A DNA stretch of 64,000 bases from Hydrogenophaga crocea (GCF_011388215.1 NZ_CP049989.1:3100001-3164000); one strand, 5' to 3'; positions 39,061 to 48,731 are shown, counted from the first letter of the stretch. Notes: generated by a model not told the origin, from the letters alone. A program made the numbers and translations.

Positions 39061-39927
39061 ATGATCCGCATCCCGCCGATCCAGTGCCTGCTCACCTTCG
39101 AGGCGCTGGCGCGGCTGCGCAGCGTCACGCAGACCGCCGACGAGCTCAACGTCACGCCCAGCGCGGTGAGCCACCGCATCCGCCAGCTCGAAGAGGTGCT
39201 GGGCACCAAGCTGTTCGGCCGCGCCGACTTCTCGCTCACCACCGAAGGCAGCGAGTACCTCGCGCACGTGCGCGAGGGCCTGAGCTCGCTGCAGCAGTTC
39301 CCGAGCCAGAAGGCCGCGCCCGGGCGGCGCAAGCTGCGCCTGGCCATCACGCCCACCTTCGCGCGCTCGGTGGTGCTGCCGCGGCTCAAGCAGTTCAGCG
39401 ACACCTACCCCGAGATCGACCTCACGCTGCAGGTGAGCATCCCGCTGCTCGACGTGGTGGCCGAAGACGCCGACCTGATGGTGCGCTTCGGCACCGGCCG
39501 CTACGCCGATGTGGAACACCTGCTGCTGGCCAAGGACGAGGTCTCGCCCATGGCCTCGCCGGCTTTCGTGCGCGAGCACGGCCCCTTCGACACCCCGCAG
39601 GACCTTGAAGGCCTGCCCTTGCTGCGCAGTCCGCTGGAGCCCTGGCGCACCTGGTTCGCCGCCCACGACCTCGACTGGCCCGAGCCCGCCGAGGGCTCGC
39701 AGTTCAACGACATCGGCCTGATGTGCGACGCCGCCGCCGCCGGCATGGGCGTGGGCCTGCTGCGCTACAAACTCGCCGCGCCCTGGATCGACAGCGGCGC
39801 CCTGGTGCCGCTCTACCCACGCCGAGTGCCCAGCCCGCATGCCCACTACCTTTGCTGGCGCAGCGGCACCATGGAGCGCTGGGAATGCGCGGCCTTTGCG
39901 CGCTGGTTGCAACAGGCCATGGGGTAA
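39061..39927 (+). CDS. LysR family transcriptional regulator (GcvA-like)
   Basis: Regulator of 288 residues with an N-terminal winged helix (IQCLLTFEALARLRSVTQTA DELNVTPSAVSHRI region, about 7-40) and a substrate-binding domain (LRLAITPTFARSVVLPRLKQF onward). The N-terminal pattern IPPIQCLLTFEALARL resembles GcvA-type regulators. It is close behind purU on the same strand, so it may be co-transcribed, though LysR regulators more often act on a divergent gene. The target is unknown. Confidence 0.88.
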   Translation: MIRIPPIQCLLTFEALARLRSVTQTADELNVTPSAVSHRIRQLEEVLGTKLFGRADFSLTTEGSEYLAHVREGLSSLQQFPSQKAAPGRRKLRLAITPTFARSVVLPRLKQFSDTYPEIDLTLQVSIPLLDVVAEDADLMVRFGTGRYADVEHLLLAKDEVSPMASPAFVREHGPFDTPQDLEGLPLLRSPLEPWRTWFAAHDLDWPEPAEGSQFNDIGLMCDAAAAGMGVGLLRYKLAAPWIDSGALVPLYPRRVPSPHAHYLCWRSGTMERWECAAFARWLQQAMG

Positions 39928-39992
39928 CACCCAGCCGCGCGACCCCCGCTTGCCACTACCATCCGCGGTAACAAAAGGTAGGAGGTGGGGGT

Positions 39993-40577
39993 ATGCGTGA
40001 GGTGTTGGCGCGCTGCTGGCGCGCGGCCGCCTGGGGTGTGGCGGCCTTGGTGCTGACCGGATGCGCGGCCACGGGTCCCCGCTTCAGCGAAGTGCAGGGA
40101 AACTTTCCCTCCATCAAGCCCGGCCATGGCCGCGTGATGGTGTACCGCACGGGCGGCCTGGGGCCGGCGATCCAGCCCGACGTGCGCCTGGGCGGCGAGG
40201 TCGTGGGCCAGATGGTGCCCGAGGGCTTCTTCTTCGTCGACCGCCCCGCGGGGCGCCACACCGTGTCGGCACGCACCGAGGTGGAGAGCAGCGTGGACGT
40301 GGAGCTGGTCGACGGCGGCACGGTCTACGTCGAGGCCCTGATCACCCTGGGCCTGTTCGTGGGCCAGCCGCGCCTGAGCCTGCAAGGCGAAACCGTCGCC
40401 CGCGCCAAGCTCGCGGGCCTGGCCTACACCGGCGCCATTCCGCTGGTCGCGGGGCGGCCCGGCGGCACCGGCCAGGCGCCGCCCGCGGGCATCCCCAGCG
40501 GTCCGGGCGCCGCGCCCCGCACCGGCGGGCCCGTGACCCTGGACGATCTCAACGGCCTGCTGCCGCCCTCACGCTGA
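39993..40577 (+). CDS. DUF2846 domain lipoprotein
   Basis: Lipoprotein of 194 residues: lipobox LTGC (about residue 22-25), then DUF2846 (about 40-130: GHGRVMVYRTGG, VVGQMVPEGFFFVDRPAGRH) and a Pro/Gly-rich tail. Function unknown. AGGAGG is well placed before the ATG. Two secreted serine protease genes follow within six bases, so they are probably one operon. Confidence 0.82.
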   Translation: MREVLARCWRAAAWGVAALVLTGCAATGPRFSEVQGNFPSIKPGHGRVMVYRTGGLGPAIQPDVRLGGEVVGQMVPEGFFFVDRPAGRHTVSARTEVESSVDVELVDGGTVYVEALITLGLFVGQPRLSLQGETVARAKLAGLAYTGAIPLVAGRPGGTGQAPPAGIPSGPGAAPRTGGPVTLDDLNGLLPPSR

Positions 40578-40582
40578 ACGAC

Positions 40583-41845
40583 ATGCCCAAAGTGCTCACG
40601 ACACGGATCCCTTGGCTGGTGCCGGCCCTGGCCGGCGCGCTGCTGGCGCCGGCCAGGGCCCAGCCCGTTCTCACGCCCGAAACCCTGTTCGAGCAGGTCT
40701 CGCCCAGCGTCTGGGTGGTGCGCACGCAGGACAGCGCGGGCAAGCCGCTGGCGCTGGGCAGCGCGGTCGTCATCGGCCCGGGCCGCCTCATCACCAACTG
40801 CCACGTGCTCGCGCGCGCCAAGACCGTCAGCGTCGCGCGTGAGAACGTGAGCTACGGCGCCACGCTCGAATTCCCCGACGCCGAGCGCGACCTGTGCCAG
40901 CTCAAGGTCGCCAACTTCAGCGCCCCGCCGGTGACCATCGCCCCGCCGGACAGCTGGCGCGTGGGCGCGCGGGTGTATGCCATCGGCAACCCGCGCGGGC
41001 TGGAGACCACCATCAGCGACGGCCTGCTTTCGGGCATCCGCCGCAGCGAACAGAACAGCTTCGAGGCGCTGCAGATCACCGTGCCCATTTCTTCGGGATC
41101 GAGCGGCGGCGGCCTGTTCGATGCGCGCGGCCGCCTCATCGGCATCACCACCTTCATGCTGCGCGACGCGCAGAACCTGAACTTCGCGCTGCCCGCGAAC
41201 TGGATCGCCGAGGTGCCCGAGCGCGCCCAGGCCGCGCTGGCCAAGCGCCAGGCCCAGGCCAGCACGGCCGCGGCCCCGGGCGCAGCGGCCGCGGCCGCGC
41301 CCACGGGCGACCGCGTGTTCGAGTACCGGCTGCGCGACCGCCGCACCGGCGTGGCGCAGGCCATCGTGTACCGCCTGGACCGCGTGGACGGCGACCGCCT
41401 GGTCTTCAACCAGGGCAACCGCGTGGAGCGCACCGGGGGTGCGGTGCTCGAGAACAAGCAGCCCAGCGCCGGCGATTTCGATGCCGCCATGCCGCCGGGA
41501 GGCTGGGTGTCCGCGCCGCCCGAACCCGGGGCACGCTGGTCGCTGCGCTACACCAACCGGCAGCTCGATCGCACGCTGCAGCTCGAACTCACGGCCCGCA
41601 CGGGCGAAACCTCGAGTTTCCAGGTGGCCGGGCGCGAACTGCAGATCGTGCGCGTGGGCTTCGACGGTTACGTGCAACGCAGCGCGACCTCGATGCCCAC
41701 CTCAGGCACCTTCAAGGCCAACGCCTGGTACGCCCCCGAGATCGGCCGCGTGGTGCGCTTCGACGTGCGCAGCCGCGGCGGCAACGGCCTGGCGCAATTC
41801 GACATCGACGAGGTCGTCGAGCTGGTCGACATCCGCAGCGAATAA
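40583..41845 (+). CDS. secreted trypsin-like serine protease (first of tandem pair)
   Basis: Exported protein of 420 residues with leader ending in APARA. The catalytic triad is complete: H74 (TNCHVL), D103 (ERDLCQL), S174 (GSSGGGLF). The protease domain (about 28-215) resembles the HtrA-like trypsin fold, but no PDZ domain follows. Instead there is an Ala-rich linker and a domain of about 160 residues I do not recognise (YRLRDRRTG, MPPGGWVSAPPEPG, WYAPEIGRVVRFDVRSRGG). The next gene is a close paralogue. Substrate unknown; periplasmic quality control is one possibility. Confidence 0.85.
   Translation: MPKVLTTRIPWLVPALAGALLAPARAQPVLTPETLFEQVSPSVWVVRTQDSAGKPLALGSAVVIGPGRLITNCHVLARAKTVSVARENVSYGATLEFPDAERDLCQLKVANFSAPPVTIAPPDSWRVGARVYAIGNPRGLETTISDGLLSGIRRSEQNSFEALQITVPISSGSSGGGLFDARGRLIGITTFMLRDAQNLNFALPANWIAEVPERAQAALAKRQAQASTAAAPGAAAAAAPTGDRVFEYRLRDRRTGVAQAIVYRLDRVDGDRLVFNQGNRVERTGGAVLENKQPSAGDFDAAMPPGGWVSAPPEPGARWSLRYTNRQLDRTLQLELTARTGETSSFQVAGRELQIVRVGFDGYVQRSATSMPTSGTFKANAWYAPEIGRVVRFDVRSRGGNGLAQFDIDEVVELVDIRSE
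40661..41251 (+). repeat. direct repeat, protease domain copy A
   Basis: Matches 41915-42505 at a constant offset of 1,254 bases across the catalytic domain, with most differences silent. Similarity falls sharply after the Ala-rich linker, so the two C-terminal domains have diverged while the protease domains have been kept alike. Confidence 0.85.
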
Positions 41846-41857
41846 GCCCAGACCCCC

Positions 41858-43078
41858 ATGTCCAGAACCTTCGCCACACCCCTGCTGCTGACCCTGGCCC
41901 TGCCCGCCCTGGCCCAGCCCGTTCTCACCCCCGAGACCTTGTTCGAGCAGGTCTCGCCCAGCGTCTGGGTCGTGCGCACGCAGGACAGCGCGGGCAAGCC
42001 GCTGGCGCTGGGCAGCGCGGTCGTCATCGGCCCGGGCCGGCTCATCACCAACTGCCACGTGCTCGTGCGTGCCAAGACCATCAGCGTCGCGCGCGAGAAC
42101 GTGAGCTACGGCGCCACGCTCGAATTCCCCGACGCCGAGCGCGACCTGTGCCAGCTCAAGGTCGCCAACTTCAACGCGCCACCGGTGACCATCGCCCCGC
42201 CCGACAGCTGGCGCGTGGGCGCGCGGGTCTATGCCATCGGCAACCCGCGCGGTCTGGAGACCACCATCAGCGACGGCCTGCTCTCGGGCATCCGCCGCAG
42301 CCAGCAGAACAGCTTCGAGGCGCTGCAGATCACGGTGCCGATCTCGCCCGGCTCCAGCGGCGGCGGCCTGTTCGACGCCCAGGGCCGGCTCATCGGCATC
42401 ACCACCTTCGTGCTGCGCGACGCGCAGAACCTGAACTTCGCACTGCCCGCGAACTGGATTGCCGAGGTGCCCGAGCGCGCCCAGGCCGCGCTGGCCAAGC
42501 GCCAGACGGCGGCCAGCACCGCTGCCGCACCGGCCGCAGCGCCCGTGGGCGACCGCGTGTTCGAGTACCGGCTGCGCGACCGCATGACCGGCAACGCCCA
42601 GAGCGTCGTGTACCGGCTCGAGCGCACCGAGGGCGACCAGCGCATCTTCAACCAGGGCGCGCGCGTGGAGCGCGAAGGCGGCGGCGTGGTGAGCAACCGG
42701 CTGGCCATCGGCGGCGAGTTCGACGCCGTGATGCCCCCGGGCGGCTGGGTCTCGGCCCGCCCCGAACCCGGCGCGGGCTGGGACGCTCGCTACGAGGTGC
42801 GGCGCAACGACCTCGTGGTGCGCATGGAGCTGCGCGCGCAGGTGGCCGACAGCAGCACGCTGCGCGTGGGCGCGCGCGACCTCGAGGTGGTGCGGGTGAA
42901 CTTCAGCGGCTTCACGCACCGCATCACCGGGGGCCACATGGTCAACAGCTCGCCCTACGAGGCCTCGGTCTGGTACGCGCCCGCCATCGGCCGCGTGGTG
43001 CGCTTCGAGGCCCTGGCGCGTGGGCGCGCCGTGCAGGTCAACGAATCGCTCGAACTGGTCGACATCCGCAGCGACTGA
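41858..43078 (+). CDS. secreted trypsin-like serine protease (second of tandem pair)
   Basis: Exported protein of 406 residues, 12 bases after its paralogue. Leader MSRTFATPLLLTLALPALAQ. Complete triad H67, D96, S167 with the same spacing as the first copy. The protease domain is almost identical to the first copy; the C-terminal domain (about 230-405) shares the frame (YRLRDRMTG, MPPGGWVSARPEPG, WYAPAIGRVVRFE) but differs at about half the positions. This suggests a common protease unit with two target- or partner-binding tails. Confidence 0.85.
   Translation: MSRTFATPLLLTLALPALAQPVLTPETLFEQVSPSVWVVRTQDSAGKPLALGSAVVIGPGRLITNCHVLVRAKTISVARENVSYGATLEFPDAERDLCQLKVANFNAPPVTIAPPDSWRVGARVYAIGNPRGLETTISDGLLSGIRRSQQNSFEALQITVPISPGSSGGGLFDAQGRLIGITTFVLRDAQNLNFALPANWIAEVPERAQAALAKRQTAASTAAAPAAAPVGDRVFEYRLRDRMTGNAQSVVYRLERTEGDQRIFNQGARVEREGGGVVSNRLAIGGEFDAVMPPGGWVSARPEPGAGWDARYEVRRNDLVVRMELRAQVADSSTLRVGARDLEVVRVNFSGFTHRITGGHMVNSSPYEASVWYAPAIGRVVRFEALARGRAVQVNESLELVDIRSD
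41915..42505 (+). repeat. direct repeat, protease domain copy B
   Basis: Second copy of the protease-domain repeat (see copy A). No insertion or deletion relative to copy A. Confidence 0.85.
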
Positions 43079-43112
43079 GCGCGCGCGGCCAGGCCGCCGC
43101 GCCCGCCGCAGT

Positions 43113-43535
43113 TCACTCGATCGTCAGGCGCTGGCCCACCGCCGGGGCCTTCTTGGGCAGCGTCAGGTGCAGCACGCCGTTGTCGTACCGGGCGCGCGAC
43201 GCGCTTTCGTCGATCTCTTCGGGCAACTGGAAGCTGCGCGCCACCGCGCCGTAGTAGCGCTCGCTGCGCAGCACGCGCTCGCCTTCGCGCTGGGCGTCCT
43301 GCTGCTTCACCTCGGCGCGCAGGGTGATCACGTTGCCTTCGATGGTCACGTGGATGTCTTCCTTGGACACGCCCGGCACCTCGGCATCGACGGTGTAGGC
43401 GTTGGCGGCCTCGCGCACATCAACCTTCATGCGTGCCGGCAGCGCGTCGCCGTGCAGCGGCTTGACGTAGAAGCCCGGCGCCACGTCCTTGAAGAAGTCG
43501 TCGAACAGGCTGCCGCGGGAGATGAGAGCGTTCAT
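43113..43535 (-). CDS. Hsp20/alpha-crystallin small heat-shock protein
   Basis: Small chaperone of 140 residues. The alpha-crystallin domain (about 40-130) contains VDVREAANAYTVDAEVPGVS and the closing DNGVLHLTLPKK. The C-terminal I/V-x-I motif is present as LTIE-type ending. Start ATG 43535 has GGAGGA upstream; the frame continues to 43583 without a better start. In the upstream leader, on the same strand, CTTGAAAA occurs (complement of 43626-43633), like an RpoH -35 box, but no CCCCAT-type -10 follows. Confidence 0.88.
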   Translation of the reverse strand: MNALISRGSLFDDFFKDVAPGFYVKPLHGDALPARMKVDVREAANAYTVDAEVPGVSKEDIHVTIEGNVITLRAEVKQQDAQREGERVLRSERYYGAVARSFQLPEEIDESASRARYDNGVLHLTLPKKAPAVGQRLTIE

Positions 43536-43738
43536 GGCTGGGTCCTCCAGATTCGGTTGCACAACAAGAGGGGCCGCGACCACCGCAGCACCCGGTGAGC
43601 GTCAACTGGCGTTGCCCCCGGGGCTTTTCAAGACCCCGGGCGGCCCCCGGCGACGGCCGCGGCTCACGGTTCGATGCAGGTTTTTTCAATGACCGTTCGG
43701 CGGCCGCGGCCTACACTGGCCGGCACGGAAGCCGCTCC

Positions 43739-45241
43739 ATGAACGCCCCCACCCTGCCCCCGCACACCCACCACCTGCAACGCGCCGAACGCCAGGCCGA
43801 CGTGGTGCGCGCGCTGCAGCCGCTGCTGCCGGCGCACGCCCTGCTCTGGCACGACGAGGACACCGTTCCCTACGAATGCGACGGCCTCACCGCCTACCGC
43901 GAACGCCCGCTGGTGGTGGCCCTGCCGGAGACCGAGACCCAGGTGGCCGCGGTGCTCAAGGCCTGCCACGCGCTGGACGTGCCCGTGGTGGCGCGCGGCG
44001 CTGGCACCGGCCTGTCGGGCGGCGCCATGCCGCACGCGCAGGGCGTGGTGCTGTCACTGGCCAAGTTCAACCGCATCGTGGCCATCGACGCCCGGGCGCG
44101 CACCGCCACCGTGCAGGCCGGCGTGCGCAACCTGGCCATCAGCGAGGCAGCCGCTCCTTTCGGCCTGTACTACGCGCCCGACCCGAGCAGCCAGATCGCC
44201 TGCACCATCGGCGGCAACGTGGCCGAGAACTCGGGCGGCGTGCACTGCCTGAAGTACGGACTCACCATCCACAACGTGCTGCAGGTGCGCGGCTACAGCA
44301 TCGAGGGCGAGCCGCTGGTGTTCGGCGGTGAGGCGCTCGACGCGCCCGGGCTCGACCTGCTGCCGCTGGTGGTGGGCAGCGAGGGCATGCTGGCCGTGAC
44401 CACCGAGGTGGTGGTGCGCCTGGTGCCCAAGCCCCAGCTCGCGCGCTGCATCATGGCCAGCTTCGACGACGTGCGCAAAGCCGGCGACGCCGTGGCCGCG
44501 GTGATCGCGGCCGGCATCATCCCGGCCGGCCTGGAGATGATGGACAAGCCCATGACGGCCGCGGTCGAGGACTTCGTGCACGCGGGCTACGACCTCGATG
44601 CCGAGGCCATCCTGTTGTGCGAGAGCGACGGCACACCCGAAGAGGTGGCCGAGGAGATCGGCCGCATGAGCGCGGTGCTGCGCGACCACGGCGCCACCGC
44701 GATCGCGGTCAGCCGCGACGAGGCCGAGCGGCTGCGCTTCTGGAGCGGCCGCAAGAACGCATTTCCGGCCAGCGGCCGCATCAGCCCCGACTACATGTGC
44801 ATGGACTCGACCATCCCGCGCAAGCGGCTGGCCGACATCCTGCTCGCCATCCAGGGCATGGAGAAAACCTACGGCCTGCGCTGCGCCAACGTGTTCCATG
44901 CCGGCGACGGCAATCTGCACCCGCTGATCCTGTTCGACGCCAACGACCCCGACCAGCTGCAGCGCTGCGAGCGCTTCGGCGCCGACATCCTCGAAACCAG
45001 CGTGGCCATGGGCGGCACCGTCACCGGCGAACACGGCGTGGGCGTGGAAAAGCTCAACAGCATGTGCGTGCAGTTCAGCGCCGAGGAGAACGCGCAGATG
45101 TTTGCGGTGAAAGCGGCGTTTGACACCAAAGGCTTACTCAACCCCGGCAAGGTGATTCCCACCCTGCAGCGCTGCGCCGAGTACGGCCGCATGCTGGTGC
45201 GCGGCGGGCGGCTCGCACACCCCGAACTGCCCCGTTTCTGA
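43739..45241 (+). CDS. FAD-linked oxidase, glycolate oxidase GlcD/D-lactate dehydrogenase type
   Basis: Flavoenzyme of 500 residues with the FAD-binding domain (about 40-220: PVVARGAGTGLSGGAMPHA, CTIGGNVAENSGGVHCLKYG) and the FAD-oxidase C-terminal domain (about 235-480: VFHAGDGNLHPLILFD, GGTVTGEHGVGVEK). It oxidises a 2-hydroxy acid such as glycolate or D-lactate to the keto acid. The partners GlcE and GlcF are not adjacent. A -10-like TACACT lies at 43712-43717. ATG at 43739 (MNAPTLPPH) is chosen over an upstream in-frame start in non-coding-like sequence. Confidence 0.88.
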   Translation: MNAPTLPPHTHHLQRAERQADVVRALQPLLPAHALLWHDEDTVPYECDGLTAYRERPLVVALPETETQVAAVLKACHALDVPVVARGAGTGLSGGAMPHAQGVVLSLAKFNRIVAIDARARTATVQAGVRNLAISEAAAPFGLYYAPDPSSQIACTIGGNVAENSGGVHCLKYGLTIHNVLQVRGYSIEGEPLVFGGEALDAPGLDLLPLVVGSEGMLAVTTEVVVRLVPKPQLARCIMASFDDVRKAGDAVAAVIAAGIIPAGLEMMDKPMTAAVEDFVHAGYDLDAEAILLCESDGTPEEVAEEIGRMSAVLRDHGATAIAVSRDEAERLRFWSGRKNAFPASGRISPDYMCMDSTIPRKRLADILLAIQGMEKTYGLRCANVFHAGDGNLHPLILFDANDPDQLQRCERFGADILETSVAMGGTVTGEHGVGVEKLNSMCVQFSAEENAQMFAVKAAFDTKGLLNPGKVIPTLQRCAEYGRMLVRGGRLAHPELPRF

Positions 45242-45278
45242 TCGGCATTTCGCTCGCCGGGGGGCACGGCACCTCGGG

Positions 45279-45284
45279 TACATT
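45279..45284 (+). promoter_or_regulatory. -10-like hexamer just before the six-PAS kinase
   Basis: TACATT ends six bases before the ATG at 45291 and no Shine-Dalgarno is seen between; possible leaderless transcript. Confidence 0.35.
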
Positions 45285-45290
45285 GCGGCA

Positions 45291-48200
45291 ATGAGCGCCT
45301 CGCTGCCGCCTGGTCTGGAGCAGTTGGCCCGCCGCGAGGGCGAGGCCGGCGCGACCGAGCGCGAACGTGCGCTGATGCTCGAACTGCGCACCCTGCGCGC
45401 CGAGAACGCCTACCTCCGCCAGCGCTACGCGCGGCAACTGGGCGGCGAACCGCCGGCCAACGGCAGCGGCCCCGGCGCACCGCCCGGGGATCTGCCCCTG
45501 CCGCTCGAGCCCACGGGCGCGGGTGCGCCCGTGGCGCCCTTCGAGTACGAGGCCTTGTTCAACGCGCTCGGCAGCGTCTTTCCCATCGGCATCTTCCGCA
45601 CCGACGAGGCCGGCCTGCTCACCCACGTGGACGCTCAGCTGCTGCAGATCTGCGGCATGCAGCGCGACGAGCTGCCCAACTTCGGCTGGCTCAAGAACGT
45701 GCACCCCGACGACGCCGAGCGCGTGCAGGCCCACTGGGTGCGCGTGATCTCGCGCGGCGAAGCGCTGAGCATCGAATTCCGCCTTCTGCGCGCGGGCGAG
45801 GTCCGCCACCTGATCGCGCGCAACGCGCCGCTGCGCGACGCGCAGGGCGCGCTCACCGGCCAGCTCGGCTTCGTGCAGGACATCACCACGCTGCGTGTGC
45901 TCGAAGCCGAGTCGCGCATCAAGGAAGAGCTCAACCGCCAGATCATCGCCAGCAGCCCCGACTGCACCAAGGTGCTCGATCTCGCGGGCCGCCTGGTGCA
46001 GATCACCGAACAGGGCCGCCGCCTGGTCGAGGTCGACGACTTCGAGCAGATCCGCCTGAGCGACTGGACCAGCTGGTGGCCCGAGGAAGGCGCCACGCTC
46101 GCGCGTGAGGCCGTGGCCGCGGCCGGCCGCGGCGAGAGCTCGCGCTTCGTGGCCTACGGCACCACCTTCAAGGGCACGCCCAAGTGGTGGGACACGGCCG
46201 TCACCCCGATCTCCGACAACCTCGGCGAGCCCGTGATGCTGCTCGTGATCTCGCGCGACATCACCGAGCAGCACCGCCAGCAGGAGGAGATCCGCCGCTT
46301 CAACGCCGAACTCGAAAAGCGCGTGCGCGAGCGCACCGACGAACTCGCCGACGCCAAGGAGCGCGTGAGCATGGCGCTCACCGAGGCGCAGTCGCTCTAC
46401 AACGGCGCGCCCTGCGGCTACCACTCGCTCGACGCCAGCGGCACCTTCGTGCTCATGAACCGCACCGAGCTCGAATGGCTGGGCTACGAGCGGCACGAGG
46501 TGGTCGGCCAACTGCACCTGCGCGACGTGGTGCTGCCCGAGCAGCTCGATTTCGCGCTCGGCCGGCTGCGCGATCTGGTCATGGGCGGGAAGATCGAGCC
46601 CGCCGAGATGACCATGCGCCGCCGCGACGGCAGCAGCTTCGTGGCCCTGGTCAGCAGCACCGCGGTGCGCGACCAGAAGGGGCGCTTCGTGCGCACCAAC
46701 AACACGCTGATCGACATCACGGCGCGCAAGCAGGCCGAAGAGGCGCTGGCCGTGCAGACCCGCTTCCTGCAGGCGGTGACCGACACCGTGCCGGTGCAGC
46801 TCGCCTACTTCGACCGCGATCTGGTGTGCCGGCTGGCCAACAAGAGCTACGCGCGCTGGCGCAGCGGCACGCCCGGCGAGGTCGTGGGGCTGCACCTGCG
46901 CGACATCGCGCAACCGCAGGATTACCAGGCGGCGCTCGAGCGGCTGCAGGCCGCGTTGCAGGGCGTGCCCCAGCGCTTCGAGGGTGAGCGCTCGTTCCCC
47001 GACGGCCACCGCTTCTACGCGAGCATCGAGTACACCCCTTTCGTGGTGAACGGCGAGGTACAGGGCATCATCATCCAGATGCTCGACATCACCGAGCGCA
47101 AGACCGCCGAAGACACCCAGCGCGAGCAACAGCGCTTCCTCGAACGCATCACCGACCAGGTGCCCGGGCTGATCGCCTACCTCGACGCCGGCCTGCACTT
47201 CCGCTTCGCCAACGCCGAGCACCAGCGCCTCTATGGCATGGACCCGCAGCAGATCCTGGGCCGGCACATCCGCGACTGCGTGCCACCCGGCGAATGGGCC
47301 GACATCGCACCGCACATGGTGCGCGCGCTGGCCGGATCGCCGCAGCACTTCGAGACCTGGCGCCAGACCGTCGACGGCCAGCCGATCTTCATCAGCGCCA
47401 ACTACCTGCCCGACATGGACGCCGACGGCCGGGCGCGCGGGCTGTTCGTGCAGATCATCGACATCACCGAGCGCAAGCGCATCGAGGAGCGGGTGAGCCA
47501 CCTCAACGAGGAGCTCGAGCTGCGCATCCAGGAGCGCTCGGCCGAGCTGCTCGAAAGCGAGCAGCGTTTCCGGCTCATGGTGGACAACCTGCGCGACTAC
47601 TGCATCTTCTTCATGGATGCGAACGGTTTCATCACCGACTGGACCGACAGCGCACAGCGCATGGACGGTTATTCGCCCGTGCAGATGCTGGGCCGTCACT
47701 ACGGCGTGCTGTTCGACCCGGGCGACCCCGAGGCCGGCAAGGTCGACGCCGAGCGCATGCTGCGTCTGGCGGCCTCGCGCGGCCAGCACGACGTGCAGGG
47801 TTGGCTCACCCGCAAGGACGGCTCGCGTTACTGGTCGCATTCGGTGCTGATCGCGCTGCGCGACCAGAAGGGCGACCTCAAGGGTTTCGCGAAGATCAAC
47901 CGCGACATGACCGACGCCAAGCAGCTCGACGACCTGATGCACAACATCAACGACGAGCTCGAAAAGCGCGTGGTCGAGCGCACCGAGCAGCTGCTGGCGG
48001 CCAACCGCGACCTCGAATCCTTCTCGTACTCGGTGTCGCACGACCTGCGCTCACCGCTGCGCCACATCTCCAGCTTCGTGAGCCTGCTCGAAGAACACCT
48101 GGGCACCGAGCGCGACGAGACCACCACCCGCTACCTCGCCACCATCGGCAACTCGGCCCGCCACATGAGCCAGCTCATCGACGGGCTGCTGGCGTTCTCG

Positions 48201-48731
48201 CGCCTGGGCCGGGCGGCGGTCAACATCGCGCCGGTCGATTTCAACCACCTCGTGAGCGCCGTGGTGTCGCAGATCGCCCACGACACCGACGGGCGGGTGG
48301 TCGACTGGCACATCGCCCCCGACCTGCCCCTGGTGCACGGCGACGCGCTGCTGCTGCGCGAAGTCTGGGCCAACTTGCTGGGCAACGCCTTCAAGTACAC
48401 GCGCCCGCGCGAGCGCGCCGTGATCGACGTGAGCTGGAACCTCGAACCGGTGCGCGGCTACGTGTTCTCGGTCCGTGACAACGGCGTGGGTTTCGATACA
48501 AAATATTCCCAGAAGCTTTTTGGCGTCTTTCAACGCCTGCACCGCGCTTCGGAATTCGAAGGAACAGGGATCGGACTCGCGCTCACACGGCGCATCATCG
48601 AGCGACACGGCGGCAGCGTGTGGGCGGAAAGCCGCCTGGGCGAAGGCAGCGTGTTCCACTTCTCGCTCCCGATAGATGGCCCTCGTTTGCCGGACACGAC
48701 CGACTCCATGCCGGCCCCGCTCGAACCATGA
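45291..48731 (+). CDS. soluble histidine kinase with six PAS domains
   Basis: Sensor kinase of 1146 residues without membrane segments. After an N-terminal coiled coil (about 10-50) and a Pro-rich linker, I count six PAS/PAC units at about 85-200, 205-330, 365-485, 490-605, 615-735 and 765-880, separated by coiled-coil stretches (FNAELEKRVRERTDELADAK, LNEELELRIQERSAELLESE). The transmitter has H917 (SYSVSHDLRSPLRH), N box NLLGNAFKYT and G boxes DNGVGFD and GTGIGLAL. The HisKA type is that of phytochrome-like and bacteriophytochrome kinases, although no GAF/PHY or chromophore site is seen. It overlaps the next response regulator gene by ATGA, so the pair is a two-component system. Confidence 0.9.
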   Translation: MSASLPPGLEQLARREGEAGATERERALMLELRTLRAENAYLRQRYARQLGGEPPANGSGPGAPPGDLPLPLEPTGAGAPVAPFEYEALFNALGSVFPIGIFRTDEAGLLTHVDAQLLQICGMQRDELPNFGWLKNVHPDDAERVQAHWVRVISRGEALSIEFRLLRAGEVRHLIARNAPLRDAQGALTGQLGFVQDITTLRVLEAESRIKEELNRQIIASSPDCTKVLDLAGRLVQITEQGRRLVEVDDFEQIRLSDWTSWWPEEGATLAREAVAAAGRGESSRFVAYGTTFKGTPKWWDTAVTPISDNLGEPVMLLVISRDITEQHRQQEEIRRFNAELEKRVRERTDELADAKERVSMALTEAQSLYNGAPCGYHSLDASGTFVLMNRTELEWLGYERHEVVGQLHLRDVVLPEQLDFALGRLRDLVMGGKIEPAEMTMRRRDGSSFVALVSSTAVRDQKGRFVRTNNTLIDITARKQAEEALAVQTRFLQAVTDTVPVQLAYFDRDLVCRLANKSYARWRSGTPGEVVGLHLRDIAQPQDYQAALERLQAALQGVPQRFEGERSFPDGHRFYASIEYTPFVVNGEVQGIIIQMLDITERKTAEDTQREQQRFLERITDQVPGLIAYLDAGLHFRFANAEHQRLYGMDPQQILGRHIRDCVPPGEWADIAPHMVRALAGSPQHFETWRQTVDGQPIFISANYLPDMDADGRARGLFVQIIDITERKRIEERVSHLNEELELRIQERSAELLESEQRFRLMVDNLRDYCIFFMDANGFITDWTDSAQRMDGYSPVQMLGRHYGVLFDPGDPEAGKVDAERMLRLAASRGQHDVQGWLTRKDGSRYWSHSVLIALRDQKGDLKGFAKINRDMTDAKQLDDLMHNINDELEKRVVERTEQLLAANRDLESFSYSVSHDLRSPLRHISSFVSLLEEHLGTERDETTTRYLATIGNSARHMSQLIDGLLAFSRLGRAAVNIAPVDFNHLVSAVVSQIAHDTDGRVVDWHIAPDLPLVHGDALLLREVWANLLGNAFKYTRPRERAVIDVSWNLEPVRGYVFSVRDNGVGFDTKYSQKLFGVFQRLHRASEFEGTGIGLALTRRIIERHGGSVWAESRLGEGSVFHFSLPIDGPRLPDTTDSMPAPLEP

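Noticed and set aside
43600..43640. RpoH (heat-shock) promoter for the hsp20 gene
   Set aside because: CTTGAAAA on the minus strand resembles the -35 box, but no CCCCAT-like -10 occurs at the right distance, so I did not list it as a promoter.
45138..48041. 967-residue open frame on the minus strand opposite the six-PAS kinase
   Set aside because: Same reason: no recognisable domain, composition typical of antisense shadow, while the plus strand encodes clear PAS and kinase domains.
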